A stretch of 64,000 nucleotides of DNA from Antedon mediterranea. Lineage: Eukaryota > Echinodermata > Crinoidea > Comatulida > Antedonidae. Location: contig NC_092678.1 in the NCBI RefSeq assembly GCF_964355755.1, positions 20,368,922-20,432,921 on the forward strand. Reading direction: 5' to 3'. This document shows, in pieces, positions 1 to 10,251 of the stretch. Under the pieces are notes generated by a model, which saw nothing but the letters and a program-made list of their open reading frames with translations, ran no database searches and was not told where the DNA came from. Made by a program: the position numbers and the translations under genes. Numbering within the stretch: the first letter of the stretch is position 1; the number at the start of each line of letters is the position of its first letter.

Positions 1-317
1 CAGTTGTGTTTATTAACAATCGAAAGATACGTAGCAATAGTGTATCCGTTTCGTCATCATCAACTGATGACGTCACGTGTTGTAAATACTGGAATTGCAG
101 CAACGATTGTATCAGGATTATTTATGCTCATACCGGGTGGTTTCATTACTTTTTACACTAACCCATCAGTTTCTTTCTTAATCATCGATACAATAAGGCT
201 TATAATTCTGCTATTAATATGCGTCTTCAATGTCGTCATTTATTTCAAAGCCAAAAAGCAACAACAGAAAATTGCCGCAATAGAGAATCTTGTGATAAAA
301 TCGAAACGAATAAGAGA

Positions 318-489
318 GTCTATATCGTGCCTAGCTTACCTGTATAAACCGACAATAGCCCGTGCTCTCCAGAGGGAGGGCTTAGATACGAAAGTGAAAA
401 GTTCCTAGAACACCCCTGCATTATAATGGACCCGTCCGCAACCACGCCCTCATGTGGGAACGTACCAACGTACCACCGTCATCATTTTC
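318..489 (+). repeat. DIRS left terminus and inverted terminal repeat
   Basis: Bases 331-489 are the exact reverse complement of 5384-5542 (159 of 159 by eye). The outermost 13 bases (318-330, GTCTATATCGTGC) are unique to this end and are complementary to part of the internal complementary region. The gene sequence stops at 317; one A is shared between target and element, so the edge is uncertain by one base. Confidence 0.95.
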
Positions 490-830
490 TTTCGTAACGT
501 GAGAGCGTTACGTCGTATGATACCAAGTGTTAGGATTGTACACTGTACATACTATACAAAGAGTTCTATTACGCTGATTACTAGTTGACTTGGCCAGGAT
601 ATTGAGTGTATTCCCACGGCCTGTTGCAGTACCAGCAGTTGATATTGTTCATATATCGTTGATCCGTTTTAAGTCGGGGTCTTCCTTAGATATAAGGAAG
701 ATTAAAAAGGAGAAAACAACACCCACTTCGTTGGATTTTAGGCCGGAACGGCCACGCTACCGGAAGACAAAGGAAAGCAATTTGCATTGCCACCTGGACT
801 GCCTCAGCTGAGGCGTGGACGCACTGTTGC
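490..830 (+). other. DIRS untranslated leader
   Basis: Sequence between the left repeat and the gag-like region. Several short open frames cross it but none resembles a protein I know. A promoter would be expected in or near the terminal repeat in this class of element; I cannot point to one. Confidence 0.5.
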
Positions 831-2325
831 GTGAAACAACAACAAAGCCGTCGTCAGGTTGTATTGTTCTTTATCTTGCTAGGTTGCGTTCTGTGCCCGG
901 ATATGCCTAAGTCTGAATGTTGGCAATGCAGGGGCCAGCGTGCGACAGTCAAGTGGGACCGCCACTTGCTGTGCATTCACTGCCGCACCTGTAGCCAGGA
1001 GTCGCCGTGCGACGTTTTTTGTACGTTGGACGGCTTCGCGGTTCCGGACGTCCGTTGGGGCGTGCGCGGGTGGTAGACCCCGCACCCGTGGAGGTTCAGG
1101 TGGAGCCCCCGGCCCCGCTAGTAGAGGAGACCGCGCGCTTGCAACGGCCGCTGCGCCTCCACCGCAGAGTGGTACGCAGGACGATGGTTTGTTCCCACCC
1201 GTACTGGAGGCCATCGCAGCAGCGGTGCGAGCTCTACCGAGGGAGGTTGTGCCCTCGGCATCCTCGCCTAATTATCCTCCTGTGCCAGTTCTGCCTCCGC
1301 AGTACTTTCAAGGTCGAGGGACGCACCCATCGCCGGATGTCGGTGGGTACGACAGTTACAGGACCATGACCTCGCTGCCTAGTGAGGATCGCTCCGAGGT
1401 TGCACAGGGTGGAGACGGTTTGCAGGCTCTTGTCAATCGTGTGGTTCCTGCTGTACTTTCGTACATTTGAGTAGAGTACGCCTATGACGCGCCGACGCCC
1501 GCGCCGGCTTCGAAGAGGTACTCTACCTTTGGAGTGCGTGCTCCATTGAAGCGGGTCACGACTTGTCCAGTTGCGCCGCTGGATCCCGAACTTGTCGCTA
1601 GGGTAGAGGCTATAGCGAAGGAGCCTAAAACCCGTAGAGCTGCATCTCAAGATCTCGCAGCAGCCTTCCCGCTTCCGCAGGACCAGTTTTCAACGCTATA
1701 TATCGGCACCACCGATCCCGGATGCAGCGAAAGAAGCGTGCGCGCGAGGATCAAGGTCTCGACGCCAACGGCAGATTTCTGTCTCCTTCGGCCGCCAGAA
1801 CTGAGGAGGCGCTAATCGCGGTCGACCGTGGCGCACGCGAGACGTTACGAACGGTCTCGATGTCGGGCTACCTTCTGTCATTCCTCGCGGATCCGGACCA
1901 TCCACGGCACCTTGACGCGGACGTGATCTGCTTGCTTCAGCAGTTTACGGGCCTGGTCGCGGACCAACAAGTGACAATTTCAATGACCTCGGCCGCCGTG
2001 CGGAGGGTCAATTGACCGCTTCACAACTAGCGAGTCGTTCGGTGCTGTGGATCTCTTCTACGGTAATTTCGCCGAGAAGAAAAATAAGTGGGCTCGCGAG
2101 CGAGAGGCACGTCGCGAGATGAGATCACGCAAAACGCCTCCAGCCCCACTGCCGGTGGTGCCATCGATCTCACATCCGCCGCCGTCGGTCCGTAATCAGT
2201 CTGAGGTTGGGCAGACTCCTGGGCCGTCGCGACCCCGTAATTCCCGCCCCGCGCGTGGCGGTAAGCCGGGTAGGGGAGCACGTCGGGACCGCGGTTCGCG
2301 ACGTGGTGACCGCAGGTGCCGGTAA
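831..2325 (+). pseudogene. DIRS gag-like region, multiply frameshifted
   Basis: The region opens with a Cys/His-rich stretch near 903-1020 (CWQC, then CIHCRTC) in the frame starting at 831. It continues as Pro/Ala/Arg-rich sequence in other frames (940-1470, 1534-1815, 1722-2015) and ends in a basic Arg/Gly-rich tail (2047-2325, RPARGGKPGRGARRDRG). A cysteine-rich N-terminal part and a basic C-terminal part fit a DIRS gag. No single frame spans the region: at least three frame changes and an internal stop are needed, so this copy cannot make a full protein as written. Domain limits are approximate, and the assignment rests mainly on position before the reverse transcriptase. Confidence 0.6.
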
Positions 2326-2407
2326 CGTGCAGGCGAGGTCCGTGCCGTCCGGGGCCGGACCAGTGGGAGGTCGTCTCCTACGGTTTGTCCGAGAGTGGGA
2401 GTAGCTG

Positions 2408-3169
2408 ATGGTAGACAGCTGGATTTTCTCCACACTTAGCTACGGCTACCGCATAGAATTTACGAGCCCTCCAGTGTGTGGAGGTCCTCGTCCGACCACA
2501 ATCCCCAAAGATCCAATAAAGCAACGAGTGCTTATGGACGGGATTGCCGCGCTGCTCCAAAAAGGAGCCGTAGTAAGGGTCGAAGAACATCATGCGGGCT
2601 CGGGCCACGAATCAACCGTATTCTTAACCAAGAAGTCCTCGGTGGACTGGCGACCAATTATAAATCTAAGACGTCTGAACAAACGATTTATTCGGCCCCG
2701 CAGGTTTCGGATGGAGACAGTCTCATCGATCCTGTTAGGGCTAAGACGAGGAGACTGGGCCGCATCGACAGATTTAAAAGATGTGTACTTTCACGTACCA
2801 ATCGCAAAAGAAGACCAACGTTGGTTGCGGTTTCGAATCAACAATTGTCTTCACCAGTTCGTCGCGATGTCGTTCGGCCTATCAACGGCTCCGCGCGTGT
2901 TCACGCGCACAGTTCGAGCGCTCGGTGCGTTCTTTCACAAGCACGGCATTCGCATATTCATGTATCTAGACGACTGGTTAATCGTGGCTCAGTCCAAGGA
3001 CCGGCTGGTGAGCAGTCTCAATTGTGTCCTTCTCGTAACGGAACGCGTAGGGTTCATAGTGAACCGGGAAAAGTCGTGCCTGGTGCCGACTCAGCATCCC
3101 ATGTATCTCGGAGCGCAGATAGATCTCGTGTCGGGCAGAGTGTGCCCCTCACAGAAACGAGTAACCTAA
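2408..3169 (+). pseudogene. DIRS reverse transcriptase
   Basis: An open frame of 253 residues carries the reverse-transcriptase core: SSVDWRPIINLRRLNK (fingers), AASTDLKDVYFHVPI (motif A, first catalytic Asp), QFVAMSFGLSTAPRVF (motif B) and FMYLDDWLIVAQS (motif C; the YLDD codons lie at about 2962-2973). The YLDD box and the FGLSTAP box are typical of DIRS and Ngaro enzymes. It would copy the element's RNA to cDNA. The catalytic residues are present, but the frame stops at 3169 before the connection to RNase H, and homologous sequence (ALAAIQGLITAS) continues in another frame, so the polyprotein is broken. Confidence 0.88.
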
Positions 3170-3347
3170 GCCCTTGCTGCTATACAAGGCCTGATTACCG
3201 CTTCCGCTCCGACAGCATACGACTGGCTGAGAACGCTAGGTTTCCTAGCCAGCTTTGTAGTTCTAGTTCCGTTTTGTCGGCTACGGATGCAGCCGCTGTA
3301 GTTCATCTGTTAGCCTTCTACCGGCCAGGTTCAGACTCATTAGACAA

Positions 3348-3790
3348 GTGGTCCCGATGTCGGCGTTCATTGTAACGCACCTCCAATGGTGGCTAACGGA
3401 CGGCCGATTGTTAGTGGGCAGATCAATTCAGAGATCAATTCCGGACACCCGAATAGAAACGGACGCGTCCGAAGCGGGTTGGGGCGGTTGCTCCTCCAGA
3501 GTCACGTCTCCGGCGTTTGGAGTGCCGAGGAGGCGTTAGCCCACATCAATCTCTTAGAACTTTGGGCAGTAGACCGAACGTTGAAAGCGCTACTTCCAAA
3601 CATAAAAAATTCACACGTCCATGTCTGCTCGGACAACACAACCGTGGTCGCGTACATCAACCGACAAGGAGGCACGGAGTCTCCGACTCTTTGCTACCAC
3701 ACATGGACGCTCATGCACTGGTGCATCGCGCACAGAATAACGCTGACTGCATCGCATATTCCGGGCAGCCAGAATGAGTCGCGGACACGC
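3348..3790 (+). pseudogene. DIRS RNase H domain, frameshifted
   Basis: RNase H would remove the RNA strand after reverse transcription. IETDASEAGWGG (first Asp) lies in the frame starting at 3348. The next parts, INLLELWAV (Glu), VHVCSDNTTVVAYIN (second Asp) and HIPGSQN, lie in the frame starting at 3386, and the closing ADTLSR-like residues lie in yet another frame around 3779-3797. The domain therefore spans three frames. Order, spacing and motifs are otherwise normal for a DIRS RNase H directly after the reverse transcriptase. Confidence 0.85.
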
Positions 3791-4345
3791 TGTCCCGACT
3801 CGCTTTACGCCCGACCGAATGGCGTCTGTTGCCGAGCATAGCCACTCAAATATTCGACCACTTCGGACGGCCGCACATAGATAGACCTGTTTGCGACGTC
3901 AGAGAACACGCAGCTCCCGACATTCTGCAGTCGATTCCGGGATGCACGTGCGTGGGCGGTGGATGCCCTGTCCATGTCATGGGACGGTTTATGGGCGTAC
4001 GCGTTCCCGCCGATATCGATCATACCAATAGTTCTGACTCGCATTCAGCGCTTCCGATGCCGAGTTCTGTTGATCGCACCGTTCTGGCCTCGTCAAGCGT
4101 GGTATCCGCTTCTTGCCAGTCTTCTTTACGATCACCCGCTGCGTCTTCCGGTCCGCGCGGATCTACTGACGCAAAATCGTGCGAGGTTCTCGACGATCAA
4201 CCTACAATCCCTGAACCTGACTGTTTGGCCATGGTCAGGGATCAGCTCAGAGACTCGGGCATATCATCTGGAAGAGAGTCGACTCTCACTGTCTACAACA
4301 GCCGTCTACGACACTTCTTTCGCTGGTGCGGACAAGATAACATAG
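3779..4345 (+). pseudogene. DIRS methyltransferase-like (Dam-like) region
   Basis: Between RNase H and the recombinase, two frames carry FDHFGRPHID followed by DALSMSWDGLWAYAFPP and VLLIAPFWPRQAWYP. This layout, with an aromatic-Ala-Phe-Pro-Pro box and a LIAPxWP box, is what DIRS-1-like elements carry in the region described as an adenine-methyltransferase-like domain. Its role in these elements is not established. The frame changes near 3890-3960, so the copy is defective. The family assignment is from memory of the motif pattern and would need a profile search. Confidence 0.6.
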
Positions 4346-5177
4346 ACCATAAGGCGATATCCTTGGGTCAGATCTGCGCTTTTCTGCATTACCTGTACGA
4401 ATCAGGCTTGCAAGTGCGCACGGTGTCAGGCTACCGGTCAGCGATTGCGGCCATTACGCCGCCATTCAAGGATGGCTCGACGGTTTTCAACTTCCGCAGT
4501 AATCACGCAGTTGTTACGCGGTATGTTCAGAGAGCGACCTCCGTCTAAGGTCTTAGTTCCACGTTGGGACGTTAACGTCATTCTATCCGCACTCACTCGC
4601 CCGCCATTTGAGCCAATGAGCAAGGCTTCATTATATAATCTCTCGCTTAAGACAGCGTTTCTGGTGGCGTTGTCCTCATGTAAACGCTGAGGCGAGCTAC
4701 ATGCGCTCACGCTAGAGCCAGGCCATATACGATTTGAGCATGGTGGAGTCCGGTTATTATTCAGGAAGGACTTACTGGCCAAGTCCCAGACGTTAAATTT
4801 TTCGCCGGCTGTGTTCGTTCCATCAATGTCCGCATTCTCGGGGGTAGTAGAGGACACATCCTGGTGCCCGGTAAGAGCACTCAAATTCTACATCCACCGT
4901 ACAGAGACGTTGCGAGAGGGTATATCTCACTTATTCGTCACATCGGTGCCCCCGTATCGGCCGGCCGCAAAATCCACGATTGCAACTGGGTCGTGGCAGC
5001 GACTCGGGCCGCTTATGAATCGTCCAGCACTTCGCGTTGTACGCTGGCGGTTCTATATCAGACATTATGACAGCGGCATGGTGGCGGACACAGTCTACGT
5101 TTACTGGGCATTATTTAAGGGACATTTCTGCAACCATGGCGCCAGTAGCAGCAGCGGTGCTAAAGCCTAGGTTATAG
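4202..5177 (+). pseudogene. DIRS tyrosine recombinase, frameshifted
   Basis: The N-terminal SAM-like part (STLTVYNSRLRHFFRWC, then ICAFLHYLYESG and VSGYRSAIAAI) is in the frame 4202-4548. The catalytic-domain start (LSLKTAFLVALSSCKR, the box holding the first catalytic Arg) is in the frame 4445-4690, which ends at a TGA. The C-terminal part, WWRTQSTFTGHYLRDIS, is in a third frame, with the presumed nucleophilic Tyr codon at 5112-5114 and the stop at 5175-5177. The enzyme would integrate the circular cDNA. At least two frameshifts separate the parts, so this copy should be inactive. Confidence 0.85.
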
Positions 5178-5253
5178 GTATGTACACCTCGCTTGCTCTG
5201 CTCTTTGTTAACTTACTCCCACCGCCGACTAGTTCTAGTCCGGTGCTAATCTG

Positions 5254-5351
5254 GCTATTGTCGGTTTATACAGGTAAGCTAGGCACGATATAGACTACAC
5301 AAACCAGTAGTGGTGTTAGTAGTCTATGAGTGCTAGCTTACCTGTATAAAC
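5254..5351 (+). repeat. DIRS internal complementary region
   Basis: Bases 5254-5295 are the exact reverse complement of the left end (318-359), and 5296-5351 are the exact reverse complement of the right end (5524-5579). The two parts abut, so the 98-base block reads as the complement of the circle junction between the element's two ends. In the DIRS replication model this region templates joining of the ends. It also fixes the element boundaries at 318 and 5579 independently of the target gene. Confidence 0.95.
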
Positions 5352-5383
5352 TCCCTCCCGCCGTCCCCGCAGTCAAGTACGCG

Positions 5384-5579
5384 GAAAATGATGACGGTGG
5401 TACGTTGGTACGTTCCCACATGAGGGCGTGGTTGCGGACGGGTCCATTATAATGCAGGGGTGTTCTAGGAACTTTTCACTTTCGTATCTAAGCCCTCCCT
5501 CTGGAGAGCACGGGCTATTGTCGGTTTATACAGGTAAGCTAGCACTCATAGACTACTAACACCACTACTGGTTTGTGTA
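5384..5579 (+). repeat. DIRS right inverted terminal repeat and terminus
   Basis: 5384-5542 mirrors 331-489 exactly. The remaining 37 bases (5543-5579) are specific to this end and are mirrored in the internal complementary region. The segment contains CAGGTAAGC (5531-5539), a strong splice-donor consensus, and TACTAAC (5554-5560), a classical branch-point sequence, 26 bases before the host gene's TTTCAG. Confidence 0.95.
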
Positions 5580-5820
5580 TTTCAGAGCTACGAAAACAAC
5601 TCTGATCGTCGTCGGCACATATTTTATATGTATTTTCCCATTTTTGATATATTTTTGGTTTAACTCTCTATTGGAAGTCATCTATGGTGAAACTATGCGC
5701 GATAGCACAGTATTACTATTTTTATTTGCAGTTACGTATTTAAACTCCGGTATGAATCCTATCGTGTATTCGTTTAGGAATGAGCAATTTATTAACTTTG
5801 TTCGTTCTCTGTTTAATTAA

Positions 5821-7692
5821 TTTTAAAGACGTTTAATTAATTGTAAAGGCAAAGAATGGATTTCCACTGGAAATTCAATAAGAACAAACAGGAAGCAATT
5901 TTGTAAAATTTAAATCAATCCACATAGTGTAAAGAGAGTAAGTATTCTATTTTCCGTTAAGCACTTTTACTGGCTATGTGCGCTATATAAATTGTTAGAC
6001 TGTCGTAATTAGTATATGAAACACTCACAATTCTAGAGAAAATTTTGAAGAAAGATAAACTAATAATGCGCCTCGGAGCAAAATAAATGTTCGCTTTTTG
6101 TGCAGTAGTAATTCATTACAGAGCTTGTCTTAACTACTATTACTGTATAAATAGATACAGATAGATTTTGAGTCAATTGGCCAATCGAAAATCAGTAAAG
6201 CGTTTAGATGGAGGAGACTGATCGTTTCGCAACTAGAGGTAAACCCTTTCATCTGGCCGAGCTCAGCGTCCTGTTGCTAGATTGCCTTGTGTTAAGGCGG
6301 CAATCAGTCTCAACAACAAACTGCAATGATATCCATGATGGAAAGTTACCTTAGAAAACTACGCAACATTCGTGGATCGATGATCCTATATTAATTAAAC
6401 TCTACAAATTGAATTTAAAATGTACTGGATAATAAACCGTAGGTAGGCCTACATCCGTCTGGACAAGAGAACCTAGAACATCTTTCGAGACGAGTAGGAG
6501 CCGGTGGAGGGGGGGGGGGGTGTTCCACGGTGTACTAGCTCACACATCCACTATCGTGGACAGTCGGATTAGCGCTAGACAGCACTGATTGATATTTAGG
6601 GTTAAGAGAGAAGCATGTAGCTGAAAAGTGTAAAATGGAAGTTCAAAGCGCCATGAGCGATGACCATTTGAAAATATTTTCTACAAATTAAATGAATTTG
6701 TCTTCTAATAAATTGAATGAAATTTGAAATAAAACATTTCGGCCTTCATGTGAAATCTTCAATGTCAGCAAATGTGTCTCGTCCTCCTCTCCTCAGTCAC
6801 CGCACGCCTCTCGTTTTACTACATGACGCTTTCCACTATTTTGTTTTTCCATTTTCCTCTGTTATATAGGCTGAGTGGTTTTATGTTTTGTCTATTCAAT
6901 GGCCTACAATTTCATTATTGCAATATATTGAATTAATGTTAAATTGACTAAAATTGATTGAATTTGCTTACAATAACAAAGATTAAATTTCATGCATACA
7001 TTTCAAATGTAATGGTTGTATTTATTGAATTGCAGAATACCATAAATGTAGGCCAATATAAAACAGAACTTTCTAAAGTTCCAGTATCATTTCTTATACT
7101 GCCCTCTTTGCTGAACACTGTTCTCTCCAGTTTTTTCTGCCGTCAATCAGTCTATTTGTGGACAAGAAAACTTTTCAGCAACAGAACTGTTTGATTTGTT
7201 TATCCATAATTTGTTTATCCGTAATTTCTCTGCTCTCTGGTTTATCGTACAATTGAATACTTGCATTTTACTGAGGAAATTTATTTAAAAATCGTTTCTA
7301 TTTATCTTAAACGGGAGTTAGTCAATGATTTCTGAACTTCTTCATTTGCTCTTCCCGGCTTCATGTTATTTAAATTGGATTGAATTAAATACGGTAACTG
7401 TTAATATTAATATAACAGTCGTCAATTCTCTTTCTATTGGACATTTTATATAAGAAATCTTACGATCAGTAAAGCTGGCTATTGTGAACTAGAAGGAAGC
7501 TTCATTTGCTTCATTCTGCTTTCTTCTTTTACTTGAATTGAATGAAATAACTGTTGATGTAACACTCGTCATTTACTGTTTACGACCAATTAAAGTTGTA
7601 CTTCTGTCATCTTCCTTCCTATGCAATTATACAAAATCAACGTACCGCATTAAACTATAGAACATTGTTATATTGTTATTTACGATAGTAAG
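5821..7692 (+). other. Intergenic: receptor 3' flank, then upstream region of the 7693 gene
   Basis: 6213-6287 holds a block shared with 13944, 42137 and 44341 (ACTGATCGT, CGCAAC, then TAAACCCTTT). An 11-12 base G run lies at 6509-6520. 7113-7139 holds the recurring upstream motif around GTTCTCTCCAG. Two diverged copies of a ~170-base segment (around 7320-7450 and 7495-7585) precede the next gene. No coding sequence seen. Confidence 0.6.
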
Positions 7693-8550
7693 ATGAATAA
7701 CACCAACTTGGACGAAATACTAGATGTTAATCATTTAATAATACTCGCAAGTATAAATCTTGTGATATCACTGTGGATAATTGTCAGTAATTCATTCGTT
7801 ATCACGGTCACTATTTGGAAAAAGCTTTACACTAACTTGGCAAAACGTATCCAGCTCAGTTTAAGTATAGTTGACCTAGTGTCTGGATTTGTTGGTAGTG
7901 TGTTGTCTATAGATGTATTTTTTCTGAGAACAACAATATCCCAAATTGTACTGGAATATACGTTAGTGTGTCTGGTGTTCGCATCACAGCTAATGTTGTG
8001 TTTATTAACACTTGAAAGATACGTAGCAATAGTCTATCCGTTTCGTCACCATAAACTGATGACGTCACGTGTTGTTAATACTGGAATTGCAGCAACGATT
8101 GTAGTTCTGCTTATACCTGGTGGTTTCATTACTTTTTCCACTGACTCGTTAGTTTCCTTCTTTGTCATCGATGGAATACGCCTAATAATTTTGTTTCTTA
8201 CGTGCATCTTCAATATTATCATTTATTTTAAAGCAAAAAAGCAACAACGGAAAATTGCCGCAATAGAGAATCTTGTGATCAAATCAAAACGCATAAGAGA
8301 CTTCAGAGCTACAAAAACCACTCTGATTGTGGTCGGCATATATTTTATATGTATTTTCCCATTTTTGATATATGTTTGGTCTAACTATCTATTGGCGGTC
8401 ATCTATGGCGAAAACGTGCTTGATAACATGTTATTCCAATATTTATTTTTAGTTACTTATTTAAACTCTGGTATGAATCCTATCGTATATTCGTTCAGGA
8501 ATGATAAATTTATTAAATATTTTCGAGCTTTCATTCATTCAGGACCATAA
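7693..8550 (+). CDS. Rhodopsin-like GPCR, 285 aa
   Basis: This is a seven-transmembrane receptor predicted in the plasma membrane and coupling to G proteins; the ligand is unknown. Residues 2-4 form an N-glycosylation sequon. TM1 is about 16-40, TM2 about 53-76 (SLSIVDL), TM3 ends in ERY at 108-110, ICL2 is YPFRHHKLM, ICL3 is KAKKQQRKIAAIEN, TM6 holds CIFP and TM7 ends in NPIVY at 262-266. TM4 is three residues shorter than in the neighbours (an in-frame 9-base deletion between ATIV and LIPGG), which could affect folding. The last residues (FIHSGP) differ from the usual RSLFN or RSLLNK ending. The start is the ATG aligned with all other family members. Confidence 0.9.
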   Translation: MNNTNLDEILDVNHLIILASINLVISLWIIVSNSFVITVTIWKKLYTNLAKRIQLSLSIVDLVSGFVGSVLSIDVFFLRTTISQIVLEYTLVCLVFASQLMLCLLTLERYVAIVYPFRHHKLMTSRVVNTGIAATIVVLLIPGGFITFSTDSLVSFFVIDGIRLIILFLTCIFNIIIYFKAKKQQRKIAAIENLVIKSKRIRDFRATKTTLIVVGIYFICIFPFLIYVWSNYLLAVIYGENVLDNMLFQYLFLVTYLNSGMNPIVYSFRNDKFIKYFRAFIHSGP

Positions 8551-9404
8551 CGCTCTCTGAATGAAGATTTATAGCATAAGTTTTATATTGTGTTAATCTT
8601 TATTAATCATAATATTGGGATTCGGCATGCGGCAGCATGTGAAGCGCACGTGTAAAAGTAGGCCTACCTCAGCAATACTAAAAAAAAAATATGTAAATGT
8701 AAATACTCAAGGTATTAAACTTAAACCTGTAAGGAAGCATTTTCAGTAGGCCTAATACAACTTTTGTGTTTAAAGAACAATGTACCACATTGAACATTAA
8801 GACATTTGCCCTTTTTATGACGACCAGAGTAGCAGTAACATTTTTACATAATCTAGACTAGCTCTTCTTCTAGGCTTATAGGTCAGAACCATTAAACAGT
8901 TGTGACTTAAACTGTTACGCTGTGCTAAAATCCTTGAAATAACTCAATATTTATAGGCTAGAATCGTCGAGAAACCAACTGCAGTCACAGATCCTACAAA
9001 CATTTCGTCCAAACGCCAAAAAGATAATTATATGGATTCAATTTTGGTCAATGTTTTTATGAACTAAATTTCTATACTGAGCGAGTTGATGCATTGTAAA
9101 CACTGTGGCAAGCTATTTTACAGGATTTTCCTTGTCCATAGCTGGATAATTCATCACATTTTATATTGGCATATAATTTTGTTTTACCAATTGTCGATAC
9201 TGTTCGTTTAATGGTTTAATAATAGTCCGCCAGAATGGCGAGATGTTTTGAGGTAAATCGGGTGTGTTTGTTCCTTTCTATATTTATTTGTTAGCAGGAT
9301 TACTCAAAAAATTATTTCCCGATTTTCATAAGATTATAAAGGATGGTTTATAGTGGTATGGGAACACGTGATTCAATATGCCTGGGCGGGGTTTGCGTTC
9401 ATAT
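8551..9404 (+). other. Intergenic, no gene seen
   Basis: AT-rich sequence with three TAGGCCTA-type octamers or close variants (about 8663, 8752 and a related TAGGCTTA at about 8874). A run of A residues lies at 8681-8689. I recognise no other feature. Confidence 0.5.
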
Positions 9405-9535
9405 AGTTTATTCTGAAGCTAAAAAGCAACAAAGAAAGATCGACGCAATAGAGAATAGTGTCATCCGAGCATTACCAAACTACGAAAACAACTCTGATAA
9501 ATCTCGGTACTTATTATATTGTTTTGTTTTATAGT
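9405..9535 (+). pseudogene. GPCR relic: ICL3 to start of TM6
   Basis: Reads SEAKKQQRKIDAIENSVIR and then, after a short deletion and frame change, sequence matching the start of TM6 (CTACGAAAACAACTCTGATAA). The rest of the receptor is absent on both sides. It is too short to tell which subtype it came from. Confidence 0.8.
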
Positions 9536-10251
9536 TCAATAAAGTTGGAATATGTAGGCTAAAAATAATGTAATCCGAGTCAACTTTAGCATATTTGTAC
9601 AATTTATTCATATTCATTCATATCCAATTGTATTGAATTTACTGACGCTGACGAAGATTATGTTTCATGCGGGCCTGCAAATCAAGTATCAAATTGTTAA
9701 TTTATTGAATTACAAAAACACATTAATGTATATAAAAGATTTAAAGTTCTAGGTTAATTTGTTAAATTGTTCTTTTACTAAAGCATGTATAATTCTGGAA
9801 ATTATTGATTGATAAACACATCACTTGTCTTTATGTTTTTTGCTGCTGAACACTGTTCTCTCCAGTTCTTTATACCATCGTACGATAAATTTGGTAATAA
9901 TCTCTCAGAAGACCTTTTCAGCAACACAATTGTTTGTTTTGTTTTCGATTTCTCTCAGAAGACTTTTTCAGCAACAACATTGTTTTGCTTTGTTTTCGAT
10001 TTCTCTCAGAAGACTATTTTCAGCAACAAACTTTGTTACCGTCTTTTCCATTAAAACTGGACTATTGTGATTTTGAACCGGATTCTCGTCAGCAATTTCC
10101 TGAATTTCTTCATTTTCTATATCCTGCATTTTATAATTGTGCGCTGTAAGCTTTCTAAATTAAATTATTTTCTTCTTGTAGGCCTAATTTACCCTTTCTA
10201 AACATATCGCATTAATTATTGTCAAACTTTGTTTTGTTTTGGCAATAAAAA
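9536..10251 (+). other. Upstream region of the 10252 receptor with short tandem repeat
   Basis: 9848-9870 carries the recurring GAACA(C/T)TGT(T/A)CTCTCCAG motif, and 10073-10100 the second recurring block (GAACC, then TCGTCAGCAATTTCCT). Between them, 9901-10045 holds three copies of a ~50-base unit beginning TCTCTCAGAAGAC. Confidence 0.65.
9901..10045 (+). repeat. ~50-base tandem repeat, 3 copies
   Basis: TCTCTCAGAAGAC recurs at 9901, 9951 and 10002, each followed by TTTTCAGCAACA and a T/G-rich tail. It lies between the two conserved upstream blocks of the 10252 gene. A related single copy occurs before the 7693 gene (around 7160). Confidence 0.8.

Larger units (their letters stand above)
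318..5579 (+). mobile_element. DIRS-type tyrosine-recombinase retrotransposon inserted in a receptor gene
   Basis: The element carries, in order, a left inverted terminal repeat, a gag-like region, reverse transcriptase, RNase H, a methyltransferase-like region, a tyrosine recombinase, an internal complementary region and a right inverted terminal repeat. This order and the complementary region are diagnostic of DIRS-1-like elements, which integrate as circles by tyrosine recombinase and make no target-site duplication, as seen here. It is clearly richer in G+C than the AT-rich surroundings. The two 159-bp repeats are identical, yet every coding region needs frame changes. That means either a recent insertion of an already defective copy mobilised in trans, or uncorrected sequence indels. 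Confidence 0.95.
1..5820 (+). pseudogene. Class A GPCR gene, 5' end outside window, split by a DIRS retrotransposon
   Basis: The first 317 bases read in frame from late TM3 (QLCLLTIERY) through ICL2, TM4, TM5 and ICL3, ending within the codon after IRKR-type residues KRIR. The frame resumes at 5580 with TTC AGA GCT (FRATK), covers TM6, TM7 with NPIVYSFRN, and stops at 5820. Bases 318-5579 are a retrotransposon. Removing them leaves an uninterrupted codon at the junction, matching the paralogue at 10252 (KRISDFRATK), so the insertion was precise and made no target duplication. Apart from the insertion neither half has a lesion, so the disruption looks recent and may be polymorphic. The nearest relative by eye is the intact gene at 10252. 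Confidence 0.93.

Noticed and set aside
4438-4884. Minus-strand 148-residue frame
   Set aside because: Antisense of the DIRS recombinase region; no family features of its own.
318-5585. The whole DIRS element acting as an intron of the receptor gene
   Set aside because: The left junction offers only a poor donor (GAGTCTAT); the good donor lies at the right end, so clean removal of the element is unlikely.
6509-6520. Run of G as a G-quadruplex or regulatory feature
   Set aside because: A single homopolymer without further G tracts; most simply a mononucleotide repeat.
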